Shown here piece after piece: positions 44,491 to 53,171 of a stretch of DNA of 64,000 bases. The position numbers were made by a program, and so were the translations under genes. Source of the DNA: JAFDZV01 sp035549015 (GTDB lineage Bacteria > Bacteroidota > Ignavibacteria > OLB7); contig DASZRW010000075.1 of assembly GCA_035549015.1 (NCBI GenBank), positions 62,001-126,000 on the forward strand, in the 5' to 3' direction. How positions within the stretch are numbered: position 1 is the stretch's first letter; each line of letters opens with the position of its first letter. The notes under the pieces were generated by a model, which saw only the letters and a program-made list of their open reading frames with translations, was not told the DNA's origin and ran no database searches.

Positions 44491-44706
44491 GATAAGTTCC
44501 TCGGATTGATGAACGGGCCGGCCAAGATAGCGGAGCGGCAAATGCCGGGCAATGGAGGGATGAATTACAGCAACCGCGGCGCAGTGCCCGCGGCGGCATC
44601 CCATCCACGCGCCGAAGCGGGTGCCGAGACTGGCATACAACACACGCTGTCCGGCATTCCTTGCGATGCGTCCCGGGCATTCTATCTTGAACCGTCCTAC
44701 CGTTCA

Positions 44707-45333
44707 ATGTTGCACTTCGAGCATTCGCCGTATCCGATGAAGCAGGACTCCAGCATCGACCAGCTCCCCGTACTTCTCGAACAGGTGCGTGCATGCCGCA
44801 TCTGCGATGGCGCACTGCCGCTTGGGCCGCGCCCCGTTCTGCAGGCGGGAGGCGAGGCCCGCATCCTGATTGCAAGCCAGGCTCCGGGCCGGCGGGTACA
44901 CCACACCGGCATTCCGTTCGATGACGTGAGCGGCGACCGGCTCCGCGCGTGGATGGGAGTGGACCGGAAGATCTTCTACGATGCAACGCGCATCGCCATC
45001 CTCCCCATGGGCTTCTGCTTCCCCGGCACCGGCAGTTCCGGCGATCTGCCTCCCCGCCCCGAGTGCGCGCCGGCATGGCGCCGGGCATTGCTGGACTGCA
45101 TGCCGAACATACGGTTCACCCTGCTGCTGGGCCGATACGCGCAGGCATGGCATCTCCCCGATGCTCCCGCAAAGCTTACCGATGTCGTTGCATCGTGGCG
45201 TTCATACTGGCCGCATGTGCTGCCGCTGCCGCATCCCAGCCCGCGCAATCAGTTCTGGCTGAAACAGAATCCATGGTTCGCCGCGGAGGTGCTGCCGGTG
45301 TTGAAGGAACGCATCGCGGAGGTGCTCGCATGA
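44707..45333 (+). CDS. Uracil-DNA glycosylase superfamily protein
   Basis: 208 aa. 'CRICDGALPLGPRPVLQ' opens the domain and 'RILIASQAPGRRVHHTGIPFDD' carries the G-x-A/Q-P-G type motif 1. 'LPLPHPSPRN' near 178 is motif 2 (H-P-S). This arrangement fits a single-domain branch of the UDG superfamily seen widely in Proteobacteria and Bacteroidota. Only two Cys precede the domain, so an intact 4Fe-4S cluster as in family 4 is doubtful. A role in removing deaminated bases is inferred. The start is uncertain (44707 or 44737); neither has a good ribosome site. Confidence 0.8.
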   Translation: MLHFEHSPYPMKQDSSIDQLPVLLEQVRACRICDGALPLGPRPVLQAGGEARILIASQAPGRRVHHTGIPFDDVSGDRLRAWMGVDRKIFYDATRIAILPMGFCFPGTGSSGDLPPRPECAPAWRRALLDCMPNIRFTLLLGRYAQAWHLPDAPAKLTDVVASWRSYWPHVLPLPHPSPRNQFWLKQNPWFAAEVLPVLKERIAEVLA

Positions 45334-45351
45334 CGATCGGTGATCGGACAA

Positions 45352-46860
45352 TTATCCAGCCGGCTCCGGAGCCGCAGCGTACGCTTCAATGGCCGCACCG
45401 ATATCCAGCCGCTCGATCCCCATCCTGAGACAGTCATCACGCCAGGCCTGGTCGCTCAGGACGCCATCGACCATCTGCTTGACCAGTTGCAGTGGCTCGA
45501 TCGTAACATCGCCGTGCTGGCACCGAACCATGTCGCCAGGCATTGCCATCACCGTCCAGCCATTCTGACGCAGCGCCACGACGAGCGCGCTGGCAAACAC
45601 CGCCCGCGCTGTCTCGATGCGCTGCGCGGAGTTCATCGCCTTCGTGTTCTCGATTCCGTTGAACTGTTCCACGAGCATGTCCCCATCACGTACCAGCTGG
45701 GGCAGACGTTGCGGCGGAACTTCCCGCAGCACCGGAAGCCCATGCATCGCAATGCCGAGCCACACACGCATCCAAACCGACTCGCATGCATCCGGCCACT
45801 CCAGATGCCGGAGCTCCTGGATGGCACGCAGCCCGTTGTTCGCCACGAGGAGATCGTATTCCATCACGTCCAGATTGTCCAACAGACCAAGCGCCAGCGG
45901 CGCCTCGCGGGGAGGCTCCGATGCCTCGCCAGTGGAGAGCGCCGCAATCCGCTCCGAAAGCGTTGGATGCGTATCGTACCGATCAGCGAGTTGGTGCTTC
46001 ATCCGGTCCGCCAGCAACGTTGCCGCGGAGCTCACCACCGGCTCGGCAGCCATGAAGAGCTTGAATCCCTCGGCGATGGCCGGACGATAGCCGCGCCCGA
46101 ATGTTGGCGCGAGTTCCGAATTCCAGTACGTGTCGAACGCGACCGCGGCAATCTCGGTGCGCTTCAATCCCTCGATCATCGTCGCCCGTCCAATAAGCCC
46201 GGCGGCGAGCGCGTCGGCAGCGAACTCCTGCCGGCGCGAGATTGCGTGCGTGATCCGCAGGTACGCGTTACCGTACCATACGAACGGCCGCTGCAGCCAA
46301 GACCGTCGCCCGAGAGCATGAACCGTGCGGATGATGGTGCTCTTCGTCTTGTAGATCCACGGCCCGAGCTTCGTATCGCCCGCATGGAAGTGCCCGAACT
46401 CGTGCGCGATCACCCCTCGCACCTGCTCCTCATCGAGTGCCGAAAGCAGACCCAACCCAAGGATCATCACCCGCCGGCTGCCGATCCCCATCATGCCACC
46501 GCGGTTGGTTACCGCCGCATTCACGCTGGCAACGAGATAAACATTCTCCGGCATCTCCTGGCCTGCCGCCGACGCAACGTCACGGATCAACGCGAACAAA
46601 CGCGGGTGCTTGTCGGGCAGGAGTTCCGGGCCAGGTGGCTGGAAGCGATCCACCCGCGGGACAATGGCCGCGAGGATCGTGACCGCGCCCACAATGCAGA
46701 CCAACGCGATCTGTAAGGAGAAATGGCCGGACGCAACCATTGCGTACAGCACATAGAGCAGTCCGGACGCCATCGCAAGGGCCAGGGTGTAGAAGCCTAT
46801 CATCAACACAATAGAGAGTATGATCCTGCTGGCGAGCGATTGCTGTTCAGTGGAAGGCAT
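45352..46860 (-). CDS. M48-family membrane metallopeptidase
   Basis: 502 aa. Two membrane spans (about 13-45 and 48-68) precede the catalytic domain. H153-E-F-G-H157 in 'VRGVIAHEFGHFHAGD' is the zinc site, and 'SRRQEFAADALAAGLIG' near 210 provides the third ligand, Glu. This is the HtpX/Ste24-like M48 arrangement, implying a membrane-bound endopeptidase possibly involved in protein quality control. The C-terminal 150 residues are an extra domain of unknown function. It converges with the UDG-family gene, leaving an 18-base gap. GGGGGA lies about ten bases before the ATG. Confidence 0.9.
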   Translation of the reverse strand: MPSTEQQSLASRIILSIVLMIGFYTLALAMASGLLYVLYAMVASGHFSLQIALVCIVGAVTILAAIVPRVDRFQPPGPELLPDKHPRLFALIRDVASAAGQEMPENVYLVASVNAAVTNRGGMMGIGSRRVMILGLGLLSALDEEQVRGVIAHEFGHFHAGDTKLGPWIYKTKSTIIRTVHALGRRSWLQRPFVWYGNAYLRITHAISRRQEFAADALAAGLIGRATMIEGLKRTEIAAVAFDTYWNSELAPTFGRGYRPAIAEGFKLFMAAEPVVSSAATLLADRMKHQLADRYDTHPTLSERIAALSTGEASEPPREAPLALGLLDNLDVMEYDLLVANNGLRAIQELRHLEWPDACESVWMRVWLGIAMHGLPVLREVPPQRLPQLVRDGDMLVEQFNGIENTKAMNSAQRIETARAVFASALVVALRQNGWTVMAMPGDMVRCQHGDVTIEPLQLVKQMVDGVLSDQAWRDDCLRMGIERLDIGAAIEAYAAAPEPAG

Positions 46861-46956
46861 GCGTCATATCCCCCGGATGAAGTTCTGCATGCCAATATCG
46901 GCCCCGTACCGCTCCCACGCAATTCGCGGAGCACATCGCCGACCGGTCCGACCTCC

Positions 46957-46964
46957 TATCTTTG
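46957..46964 (+). promoter_or_regulatory. Possible -7 box upstream of the DUF6882-like gene
   Basis: TATCTTTG matches TAnnTTTG about 100 bases before the ATG at 47065. No good -33 element; hence low confidence. Confidence 0.3.
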
Positions 46965-47064
46965 TGTACAGGCGTGCTTCCGTGCAGGCACATGACAGGC
47001 ATCGCTATTTGCGCGAGCAATTCACCGACGCGCATACAACTACCGAATCGAACCAGATAATCTC

Positions 47065-47532
47065 ATGCAGACCAACTCGAACGCAGAGGAATTCATCGAG
47101 GCAAGCCTGAACGGCCTTGCGCAACAGACCGCCGCGCACGATGAGGCGTGGGGGATCGGCAGTGCGGAGCGCTGGGATGCGAATCTGGACACCGGGGAGA
47201 TCACGTTCACGCTCGGGAACGACACAACGGCGGTGGCGCCCCTGCAGATCGTGGGAACGTACGATGCCGAGAACGGAACGTGGCTGTGGGGATGGGATCA
47301 TCCCTCCGTCCCTTCTCCCCTTCGCAACGCATCGGAGCTGGCGCGCGGCTGGGGGAACGAGCACAGCCTGGAGTTCTACACATCTCCCAGGGTGAAATGC
47401 CCGGAGGAGCAGGCGTGGGAGTTCACGGCGGTTGCCGCGCGCCTCTCGGAGGCCAACGGCGCCTTTCGCGGAACAAGCGGCGCAACACAGGTGTTCATGA
47501 CGTTCGGAGAGATCAGGCTCTTCAAGCCGTAG
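47065..47532 (+). CDS. DUF6882-like cytosolic protein
   Basis: 155 aa with no signal peptide. The segment 'GTYDAENGTWLWGWDHPSVP' followed by 'RNASELARGWG' (65-97) is the recognisable feature of DUF6882-type proteins ('GTW.WGW.NPS'). The N-terminus is helical and acidic, and the C-terminus is beta-rich ('TQVFMTFGEIRLF'). Function unknown. It is followed by a 12-bp hairpin shared with the convergent secreted gene. Confidence 0.65.
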   Translation: MQTNSNAEEFIEASLNGLAQQTAAHDEAWGIGSAERWDANLDTGEITFTLGNDTTAVAPLQIVGTYDAENGTWLWGWDHPSVPSPLRNASELARGWGNEHSLEFYTSPRVKCPEEQAWEFTAVAARLSEANGAFRGTSGATQVFMTFGEIRLFKP

Positions 47533-47639
47533 GCAGACATTCCATGCCGACCGGCACGTGTGCCGGAACGGACGCGCGGGCATCGCGATACGGAGAGCTG
47601 CCGGCCTGCAACGCCACGTTGATGGATGCCAGGTATTGA

Positions 47640-47686
47640 AATGCGGAGGCACCGGCTCATCACATGATGAACGATGCCTCCGCATT
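47640..47686. terminator. Perfect 12-bp hairpin between convergent genes
   Basis: AATGCGGAGGCA pairs exactly with TGCCTCCGCATT around a 23-base loop. It lies between the DUF6882-like stop and the stop of the gene at 47764 and could serve both. Confidence 0.7.
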
Positions 47687-47763
47687 GTTGTCACCGGCCA
47701 TGCACAACCCTCACACGCCGCGGCACGATGGCCTGCGCATCACTCCGCACGCATCCGTTCGCG

Positions 47764-49317
47764 TTATCGCTGCGACACCTGGGTGCGCATCATCTCCACA
47801 CCGTTCGGATGCGCGATGCGCTCCGTTCCTGTCGCACCGGAGCGATGGCTGAGCAGCCCGTCGCCGGGATCGACGTTCAGATCGGGAATGTCGCAGATCC
47901 TGCAGAGGAGCTCGCTGTCCGTGTTGTAGTCCGGGCCGGTATACGTGGCGCATCCCACCAGGAAGGCATTCGCAACGGTAGGCGCCTTGCGCGCGCAGAA
48001 GCCGGGCGATCGTGCGGACATCACCGTCTCGTACTCGTTGCAGCCGGAGATGCCGTTCCTGTCCGCGCGCACCAGATAGGCGTCGTCGAAGCCGCCGCCG
48101 TTGAAGCTGTTGGTGCTGCCGGCAACGATGTAGTTGGTAGGGAGCGTCACCCCCGCAGTGTAGAGCGGCACGAGCGCGAATCCCTGGTCGCGCCAGTCCA
48201 CGCCGTACTGTTCCGCCCACACCCGGTTGCACTTCCCGTCGATGCGCATCAGCAGCATGTCGAACCGTCCAAGCCCGGCCGCCTCGTTGAAGTAGAAGCC
48301 GGTTGCGGCGAGCTCGCCGTTCGGCAGCTCCCTGGCCTCCGTCAGTTCGCCGCGGTTGGTATCGGCCACCGCGAACACCTGGTCGCACTGGCAGGCGCCG
48401 GTTGATGTAAGCCGAAGCAGATACGGCTGCTCGTAGTAGAACGGCGCCTTGGATGACGCACGGCCGAATACCGCTATCGAACCATCCTTCATCGCAAGCA
48501 CATCGTTCGCCGCCTCGATCGTGGAATCGGCACCGTAGAAATAGGACCATTGCGGCGTGAGGTCCGGATTGGTGCGCACGAGATAGAGCTTCTCGAAGTT
48601 GTCCGTGGTATAGCTGAACGTGCGGCCGGCGGCGATGATATCGCCGTTGGCGGCAACGGCAACGGAGGTGAGCTCGTCGAATCCGGCACCTCCGTAGGTG
48701 CGCGCCATCGTTGGCGTTCCTGCCAGATCGATCCGCATCAGGAAGCCATCCCCCTGGCCGTTGCCGATGCTGTTGTAGCGGCCGGCAATCACGTAACCGG
48801 TGTTGCTGTAGGTGGCAATGTCGAATCCGTCGTCGTCATCCAGAGCGGGATAGGTCTTCGCCCAGATTACGTTCCCTGCATCATCGATCTTCATCACGAA
48901 CGGATCGTATCCGGTCTGGCAGCAGGTCAGCGTGTTCTGCGTGGTCCCCACGATCACATAGCCGCCGTCCAGGCCGCGCACCACCTTGTACCCGACGTCG
49001 TAGCCGCCGTGGCCGATATCGTACGTTGCGGACCAGACAAGGGCGCCGCAAGCATCGGTGCGCACCACGTACACGTCGCGATCCGATCCATTGTAACTAC
49101 TGGACGTGCCGACGGCCAGGTATCCACCGTCTGCCGTTGTGGTAAGGCCGTAGAAGATGTCGTACCCGCCGGCGCCGTACAGCCATTGGAACGTGGGATC
49201 CTTGGCGCTCAGTCCGGGTGCAAACGCTGCGCTCGCGCAGATGCAGAGCAGCAGCAGCGCCGCGCGAAGTGCGACGGCCGGAACGATGGCCGCACGAAGT
49301 GTCGATCGCGATCTCAT
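47764..49317 (-). CDS. Secreted propeller-like repeat protein without sorting domain
   Basis: 517 aa. The start at 49317 follows a strong GGAGGAAGGA, and a signal peptide has its core at about 12-35. The repeats match those of the gene at 31858: 'GGYLAVGTSS..DRDVYVVRTDACGALVWSATYD', 'GGYVIVGTTQN', 'TGYVIAGRYN', 'DGFLMRIDLAG', 'NYIVAGSTNS'. The C-terminus ends in 'CATYTGPDYNTD..LCRICDIPDLNV' and a hydrophilic tail with no T9SS domain, unlike its relative. So it may stay periplasmic or the gene may have lost its 3' end; no sorting-domain remnant was seen downstream. Confidence 0.8.
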   Translation of the reverse strand: MRSRSTLRAAIVPAVALRAALLLLCICASAAFAPGLSAKDPTFQWLYGAGGYDIFYGLTTTADGGYLAVGTSSSYNGSDRDVYVVRTDACGALVWSATYDIGHGGYDVGYKVVRGLDGGYVIVGTTQNTLTCCQTGYDPFVMKIDDAGNVIWAKTYPALDDDDGFDIATYSNTGYVIAGRYNSIGNGQGDGFLMRIDLAGTPTMARTYGGAGFDELTSVAVAANGDIIAAGRTFSYTTDNFEKLYLVRTNPDLTPQWSYFYGADSTIEAANDVLAMKDGSIAVFGRASSKAPFYYEQPYLLRLTSTGACQCDQVFAVADTNRGELTEARELPNGELAATGFYFNEAAGLGRFDMLLMRIDGKCNRVWAEQYGVDWRDQGFALVPLYTAGVTLPTNYIVAGSTNSFNGGGFDDAYLVRADRNGISGCNEYETVMSARSPGFCARKAPTVANAFLVGCATYTGPDYNTDSELLCRICDIPDLNVDPGDGLLSHRSGATGTERIAHPNGVEMMRTQVSQR

Positions 49318-49627
49318 GCTTCCTTCCTCCGATGAATGGTTGGTGTGTGGAGATGGCGGCACCGCGGCGTGAGCGGGATGCTTCCCGTTCGGATCGATAA
49401 TCGACGCCGGTCGGCATATCGGTCTGCAGCGGTGCCCGCGGGAAGAGGGTTCTGCTGGCGGCATCAAGGTACCGGCAATCCCGGCCACCGGGACAGTACA
49501 TGATTGTGTACCGCACCCGGCGCCGAGGCCTGCACCACCGCGGCGTTGCAGCAGCACATGCCGCCGCCGGTACAATCCTGCTGGATCACCATGTCGTAAT
49601 ACGAGAATCGAATGAAGGAGGTGGGTA

Positions 49628-49651
49628 GAGTAGAAATTGAGTAGTGTCCGG
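49628..49651 (+). promoter_or_regulatory. GAGTA direct-repeat element, copy 2 (in the 49318-49979 intergenic region)
   Basis: GAGTAGAAATTGAGTA, identical to the copy at 20631 for 16 bases, then GTGTCCGG. It lies about 335 bases upstream of the propeller gene at 49980 on the same strand. The rest of this 662-bp divergent gap has no credible gene or other hairpin of note. Confidence 0.45.
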
Positions 49652-49979
49652 TGAACGGCGTGGGCGATATTGCGATCGCTGCCGGCCGTCCCCCAGGACG
49701 GCAGCAGGCTCACACTATCCCCCGCCCACAGAAGATCTTCCGCACTGAACACGACGCATCGCGAACGCATCGCCCGATGATTTCGCGAAGCGGCGCGAAC
49801 TATTTGCCTGCGACATCCATGGTGATGATCCGCAATGATGCGTACGCGCCGGCCCCACAGGCGTGAACGCACTGCCGAGCGGCATCGCGGCAGTTATTCG
49901 TTCAGCGCGAGGTCCACGAATGAACAGCAATCCATCACGCACGCGTCACAGCATGTGTGCATTACCACCGGAGAAGATC

Positions 49980-51185
49980 ATGCCTACACGAAACCGCCGC
50001 CGCTTTGCCCAGGCTCTGCTCGATACATCTCTGGGATCGCGAATCCTGGAAACGCCGTTGCCGCCATCGCTTGCCGGATGTGAGCGGTATTCGCTTGCCC
50101 TGGAGGGTGCGGTCTTCGATTTCTATGCCACGTCAACGTCCACGCACGATCCGATTCCGGGGCCTGACGCCAACGTCTGGTTCGGTGTCGGCAGCTCCGT
50201 TGGATCGTTCAACATCGGCCTGCAGGCCGTGCAGGAGTGCGGGCCGGGGTCAGGGTTGTCACAGGGGGTCCTTGCGGACAACGCAGGCAATATCTGGTTC
50301 GGCCAGAGCTTCGGGGCCAGCCAGATCGGACGATCCAGCACAGGCTGCGTCATCGACACCTATCCCACGGCGGGTGCAACGGTCGATCTGGCTCTCGGGC
50401 CGGACGGAAACATCTACTTCAGTGACGCCGCCGCCAGGCTCGGCAGCGCAACGCCGGCCGGCATCATCACGGAGTTCCCCACCACCTACGGCACCGTTGA
50501 TCCGATTGTCGGGCCCGGCAATACCATCTGGTTCGGCGAGTTCGGGCCGAGGATCGGCCGGCTCTCGTTGGACGGAAGCCCGCTGCAGGAATGGACCGTG
50601 ACGGCGGCCGGCATCGCCGGAAGCCTGGTTCCCACACCCGACGGATCGGTATGGTACGGCACGGACATTACCATCGGCCGCATCACGCCGGCAGGAGAGG
50701 TGGAAGAATATCCCATCGGCCGTTCGGGCGCATTCAATCTGCTCTACGGCCCGGACGGCAACATCTGGTTCGGCTGCCAGTTCACCGCACAGGTCGGGAT
50801 GGTAACGCCCGCCGGCCAGGTATCGCTCTACACTATCGACGACCTGCCGATGGGAATGGCCTTCGGCCCGGACAACAAGCTTTACGTGGGGCAGTTGAGC
50901 TATTTCCTCTCCGTGGTGGATCAGGGCGGATCGGTGAACAACGTGCCGCTTACCGGAGCGATCCCGTTTGCACCGCACGTCGGCCCGGACGGCAACATCT
51001 GGTTCCCCGGCAATCCATACCTGAACCCGGGCGTGCCGACGTTCACGGGCCGCATGACGCCGGGCGGCGTGCTGACGGAATTCCAGACATACGGCTATCC
51101 GAACAGCTTCCTCAACGGGTACGACGGTGTAACCATGTACATGGGGATGAGCTCGGCTACGCTGGGAGTGGCGCATGTCATATAA
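49980..51185 (+). CDS. Vgb-like six-bladed propeller protein, tandem copy 1
   Basis: 401 aa. The start at 49980 follows GGAGAAG. From residue 45 on, a virginiamycin-B-lyase-type propeller is visible, with repeats such as 'GPDANVWFGVGSSVG', 'DNAGNIWFGQSFG', 'GPDGNIYFSD', 'GPGNTIWFGEFGPRIG', 'GPDGNIWFGC' and 'GPDGNIWFPGNP'. The His and Glu used by true Vgb lyases are not apparent, so antibiotic cleavage should not be assumed. No signal peptide is visible: the N-terminus is 'MPTRNRRRFAQALLDTSLG'. That is unusual beside so many secreted proteins. A paralogue begins 51 bases after the stop. Confidence 0.75.
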   Translation: MPTRNRRRFAQALLDTSLGSRILETPLPPSLAGCERYSLALEGAVFDFYATSTSTHDPIPGPDANVWFGVGSSVGSFNIGLQAVQECGPGSGLSQGVLADNAGNIWFGQSFGASQIGRSSTGCVIDTYPTAGATVDLALGPDGNIYFSDAAARLGSATPAGIITEFPTTYGTVDPIVGPGNTIWFGEFGPRIGRLSLDGSPLQEWTVTAAGIAGSLVPTPDGSVWYGTDITIGRITPAGEVEEYPIGRSGAFNLLYGPDGNIWFGCQFTAQVGMVTPAGQVSLYTIDDLPMGMAFGPDNKLYVGQLSYFLSVVDQGGSVNNVPLTGAIPFAPHVGPDGNIWFPGNPYLNPGVPTFTGRMTPGGVLTEFQTYGYPNSFLNGYDGVTMYMGMSSATLGVAHVI

Positions 51186-51235
51186 ACGCAATCGATAAGC
51201 CAACCAACATATCACAGCATTCACCGGAGAGAATC

Positions 51236-52444
51236 ATGCCATTACGCAATCACCTTCGCTTTACCGACATCATGCTCAACAGCGCTGCCGGCGCTACGAT
51301 GCGGGCACAGCGGCTTTCTCCAGAACTCGCCGCAAGCACGGTACACTCCATCGTTTCGAATGGGGTGACGTTCGACTTCTACCAGACCAGCAGCATCACC
51401 GTCGGCCCGATCGTTGGCCCGAACAACAACATCTGGTTCGCCGTGGGAACGTCCGTTGGGCAGTTCGTGCTTCCGCAGAAGACAATTCAGGAATGCCCCC
51501 CGACGCAGGCCGGGCTTGCGCAGGAGCTGGTCACGGACCTGACCGGCAACATCTGGTTCGGCATCAGCTTCGGCGCACCGGTGATCGGTCGCAGCACGCC
51601 CGGCTGCAACGTGACGACGTACCCCACCAACGGCCCCACGAGCAATGTGGTGCTGGGGCCGAACGGGAACATCTACTTCAGCGACCAGGGGCAGAGGATC
51701 GGCAGCGCAACGCCGGCCGGCATCATCACGGAGTTCCCCACCACCTACGGCACCGTTGATCCGATCGTCGGACCCGGCAACGCCATCTGGTTCGGCGAGT
51801 TCGGCCCCCGGATCGGCAAGCTCACGCTCCCGGGCAATCAGGTGACGGAGTGGACGGTAACGGCGGCGGCCATTACCTCCAGCCTGCTGGCGACGCCGGA
51901 CGGCTCCGTCTGGTACGGCACGGATCTCACCATCGGCCGCATCACGCCGGGGGGGCAGGTGCAGGAGTACCCGATCGGAAACGCCGGCGCGTTCAATCTG
52001 CTCCTTGGCCCGGACGGCAACGTCTGGTTCGGCTGCCAGTTCAGCGCACAGGTGGGAAAGGTGACGCCGGCCGGGCAGGTATCGCTCTACAACACGAACG
52101 ATCTTCCGATGGGCCTCGCCTTCGGTTCGGACAACAAACTGTACGTGGGCCAGTTGAGCTACTTCCTCTCGGTGGTGGATCTGAACGGAAACGTGAACAA
52201 CCTGCCGCTCACCGGCGCGATTCCCTTTCCGCCGCACCTGGGGCCGGACGGCAACATCTGGTTCAGCGGCAATCCGTATCTGAGCCCCGGCGTCTCCCCG
52301 TTCATCGGGTGCATCACGCCCGCAGGCGTGCTGACGGAGTTCCAGACCAGTGCCTATCCGAACAGCTTCCTGAATGCGCCCGATGGTTCCGCCATCTACA
52401 TGGGGATGAACACGGCTCGCTTCGGGGTTATCAATCTGGTGTAG
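51236..52444 (+). CDS. Vgb-like six-bladed propeller protein, tandem copy 2
   Basis: 402 aa, collinear with the gene at 49980; both begin with a basic N-terminus ('MPLRNHLRFTDIMLNSAAG') and no signal peptide. The repeats match: 'GPNNNIWFAVGTSVG', 'GNIWFGISFGAP', 'GPNGNIYFSDQGQRIG', 'WFGEFGPRIG', 'GPDGNVWFGC'. A ribosome site GGAGAGA precedes the ATG, and the 50-base gap implies a two-gene operon. One 66-base stretch is identical in the two genes. Function unknown; a binding or scaffold role is as likely as catalysis. Confidence 0.75.
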   Translation: MPLRNHLRFTDIMLNSAAGATMRAQRLSPELAASTVHSIVSNGVTFDFYQTSSITVGPIVGPNNNIWFAVGTSVGQFVLPQKTIQECPPTQAGLAQELVTDLTGNIWFGISFGAPVIGRSTPGCNVTTYPTNGPTSNVVLGPNGNIYFSDQGQRIGSATPAGIITEFPTTYGTVDPIVGPGNAIWFGEFGPRIGKLTLPGNQVTEWTVTAAAITSSLLATPDGSVWYGTDLTIGRITPGGQVQEYPIGNAGAFNLLLGPDGNVWFGCQFSAQVGKVTPAGQVSLYNTNDLPMGLAFGSDNKLYVGQLSYFLSVVDLNGNVNNLPLTGAIPFPPHLGPDGNIWFSGNPYLSPGVSPFIGCITPAGVLTEFQTSAYPNSFLNAPDGSAIYMGMNTARFGVINLV

Positions 52445-52455
52445 ACCGCCGGGCG

Positions 52456-52540
52456 GTGAGTTGACCGCAGAGGGCGCGGAGGAACGCGAAGGGCCGGTAC
52501 CCTGTGCGAGCCTCTGCGCCCTTCGCGTTGTGATCACGAC
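52456..52540. repeat. Inverted repeat, dispersed family copy
   Basis: AACGCGAAGGGC (52483-52494) is the exact complement of GCCCTTCGCGTT (52518-52529); the flanks carry 'gaccgcagagggcgcggagg' and 'gcctctgcg'. It resembles the units near 9.2 kb and the repeat at 21.09 kb, and lies just after a stop codon. It could act as a terminator. Confidence 0.55.
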
Positions 52541-52637
52541 TGCGGGAGTGCACCGCGGCGGCACGCCCTTGGCGGTTGAGCCGCACGTGGCGAACTTGTT
52601 CGGTGCAATCTCGATTCACGATTGGAGAGAAGGCTTC

Positions 52638-53138
52638 ATGGATCCACAGGCAAACCCATTCGCGGCGCTCTCGCTGATAGTGGCGCCGGCAGTGCTCACC
52701 AATGCATCCTCCGTGCTGGCCATGAGCACGAGCAACCGGCTTGCGCGCGCGGTGGATCGCGCCCGCGAGCTTGCCCGCCACCTGGAGGACTCGGGCGATC
52801 TCTCCTCGCCGGAGTCCGTTCGCCGTCTTCGTGAGCTGGCATCGAACGAGCAGCGCACGCTCCTCCTCCTCACCGCGCTCCGCAGCTTCTACATTGCTCT
52901 CGGCAGCTTCGCCTCCGGCGCATTGATTGCGCTGATAGGAACGGTGACCGCCTCCGCCGGCTCCGGCGGCCTGCTGCAGGTGCTGGAGGGGATCGGGGTG
53001 ATCGCCGGCCTGCTTGCCGTTGGTGCGCTGGTGCGCGGCTCCATCACGCTGGTGCGCGAGACCCGCATCGCCGTACAGCTGGTGGAGGAACGCGTGGCCG
53101 GCATCCGCAAACGCGTGGCCGCGCACGAGAAGCGATAA
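52638..53138 (+). CDS. DUF2721 membrane protein
   Basis: 166 aa. GGAGAGAAGG precedes the ATG. The N-terminal segment 'ALSLIVAPAVLTNASSVLAMSTSNRLARAVDRARELA' is the DUF2721 signature, combining the first span with the N-R-x-x-R-x-x-D-R motif. Two more spans follow ('ALRSFYIALGSFASGALIALIG' and 'GIGVIAGLLAVGALVRGSITL'), ending in a basic cytosolic tail. The family has no known function. Confidence 0.85.
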   Translation: MDPQANPFAALSLIVAPAVLTNASSVLAMSTSNRLARAVDRARELARHLEDSGDLSSPESVRRLRELASNEQRTLLLLTALRSFYIALGSFASGALIALIGTVTASAGSGGLLQVLEGIGVIAGLLAVGALVRGSITLVRETRIAVQLVEERVAGIRKRVAAHEKR

Positions 53139-53171
53139 CGCGCGCTTCCCGCTCCCGCAGCCTTCTGCGGG

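Noticed and set aside
49980..52444. Streptogramin (virginiamycin B) lyase resistance genes
   Set aside because: Only the propeller repeats match. The catalytic His and Glu were not found, so resistance is unsupported.
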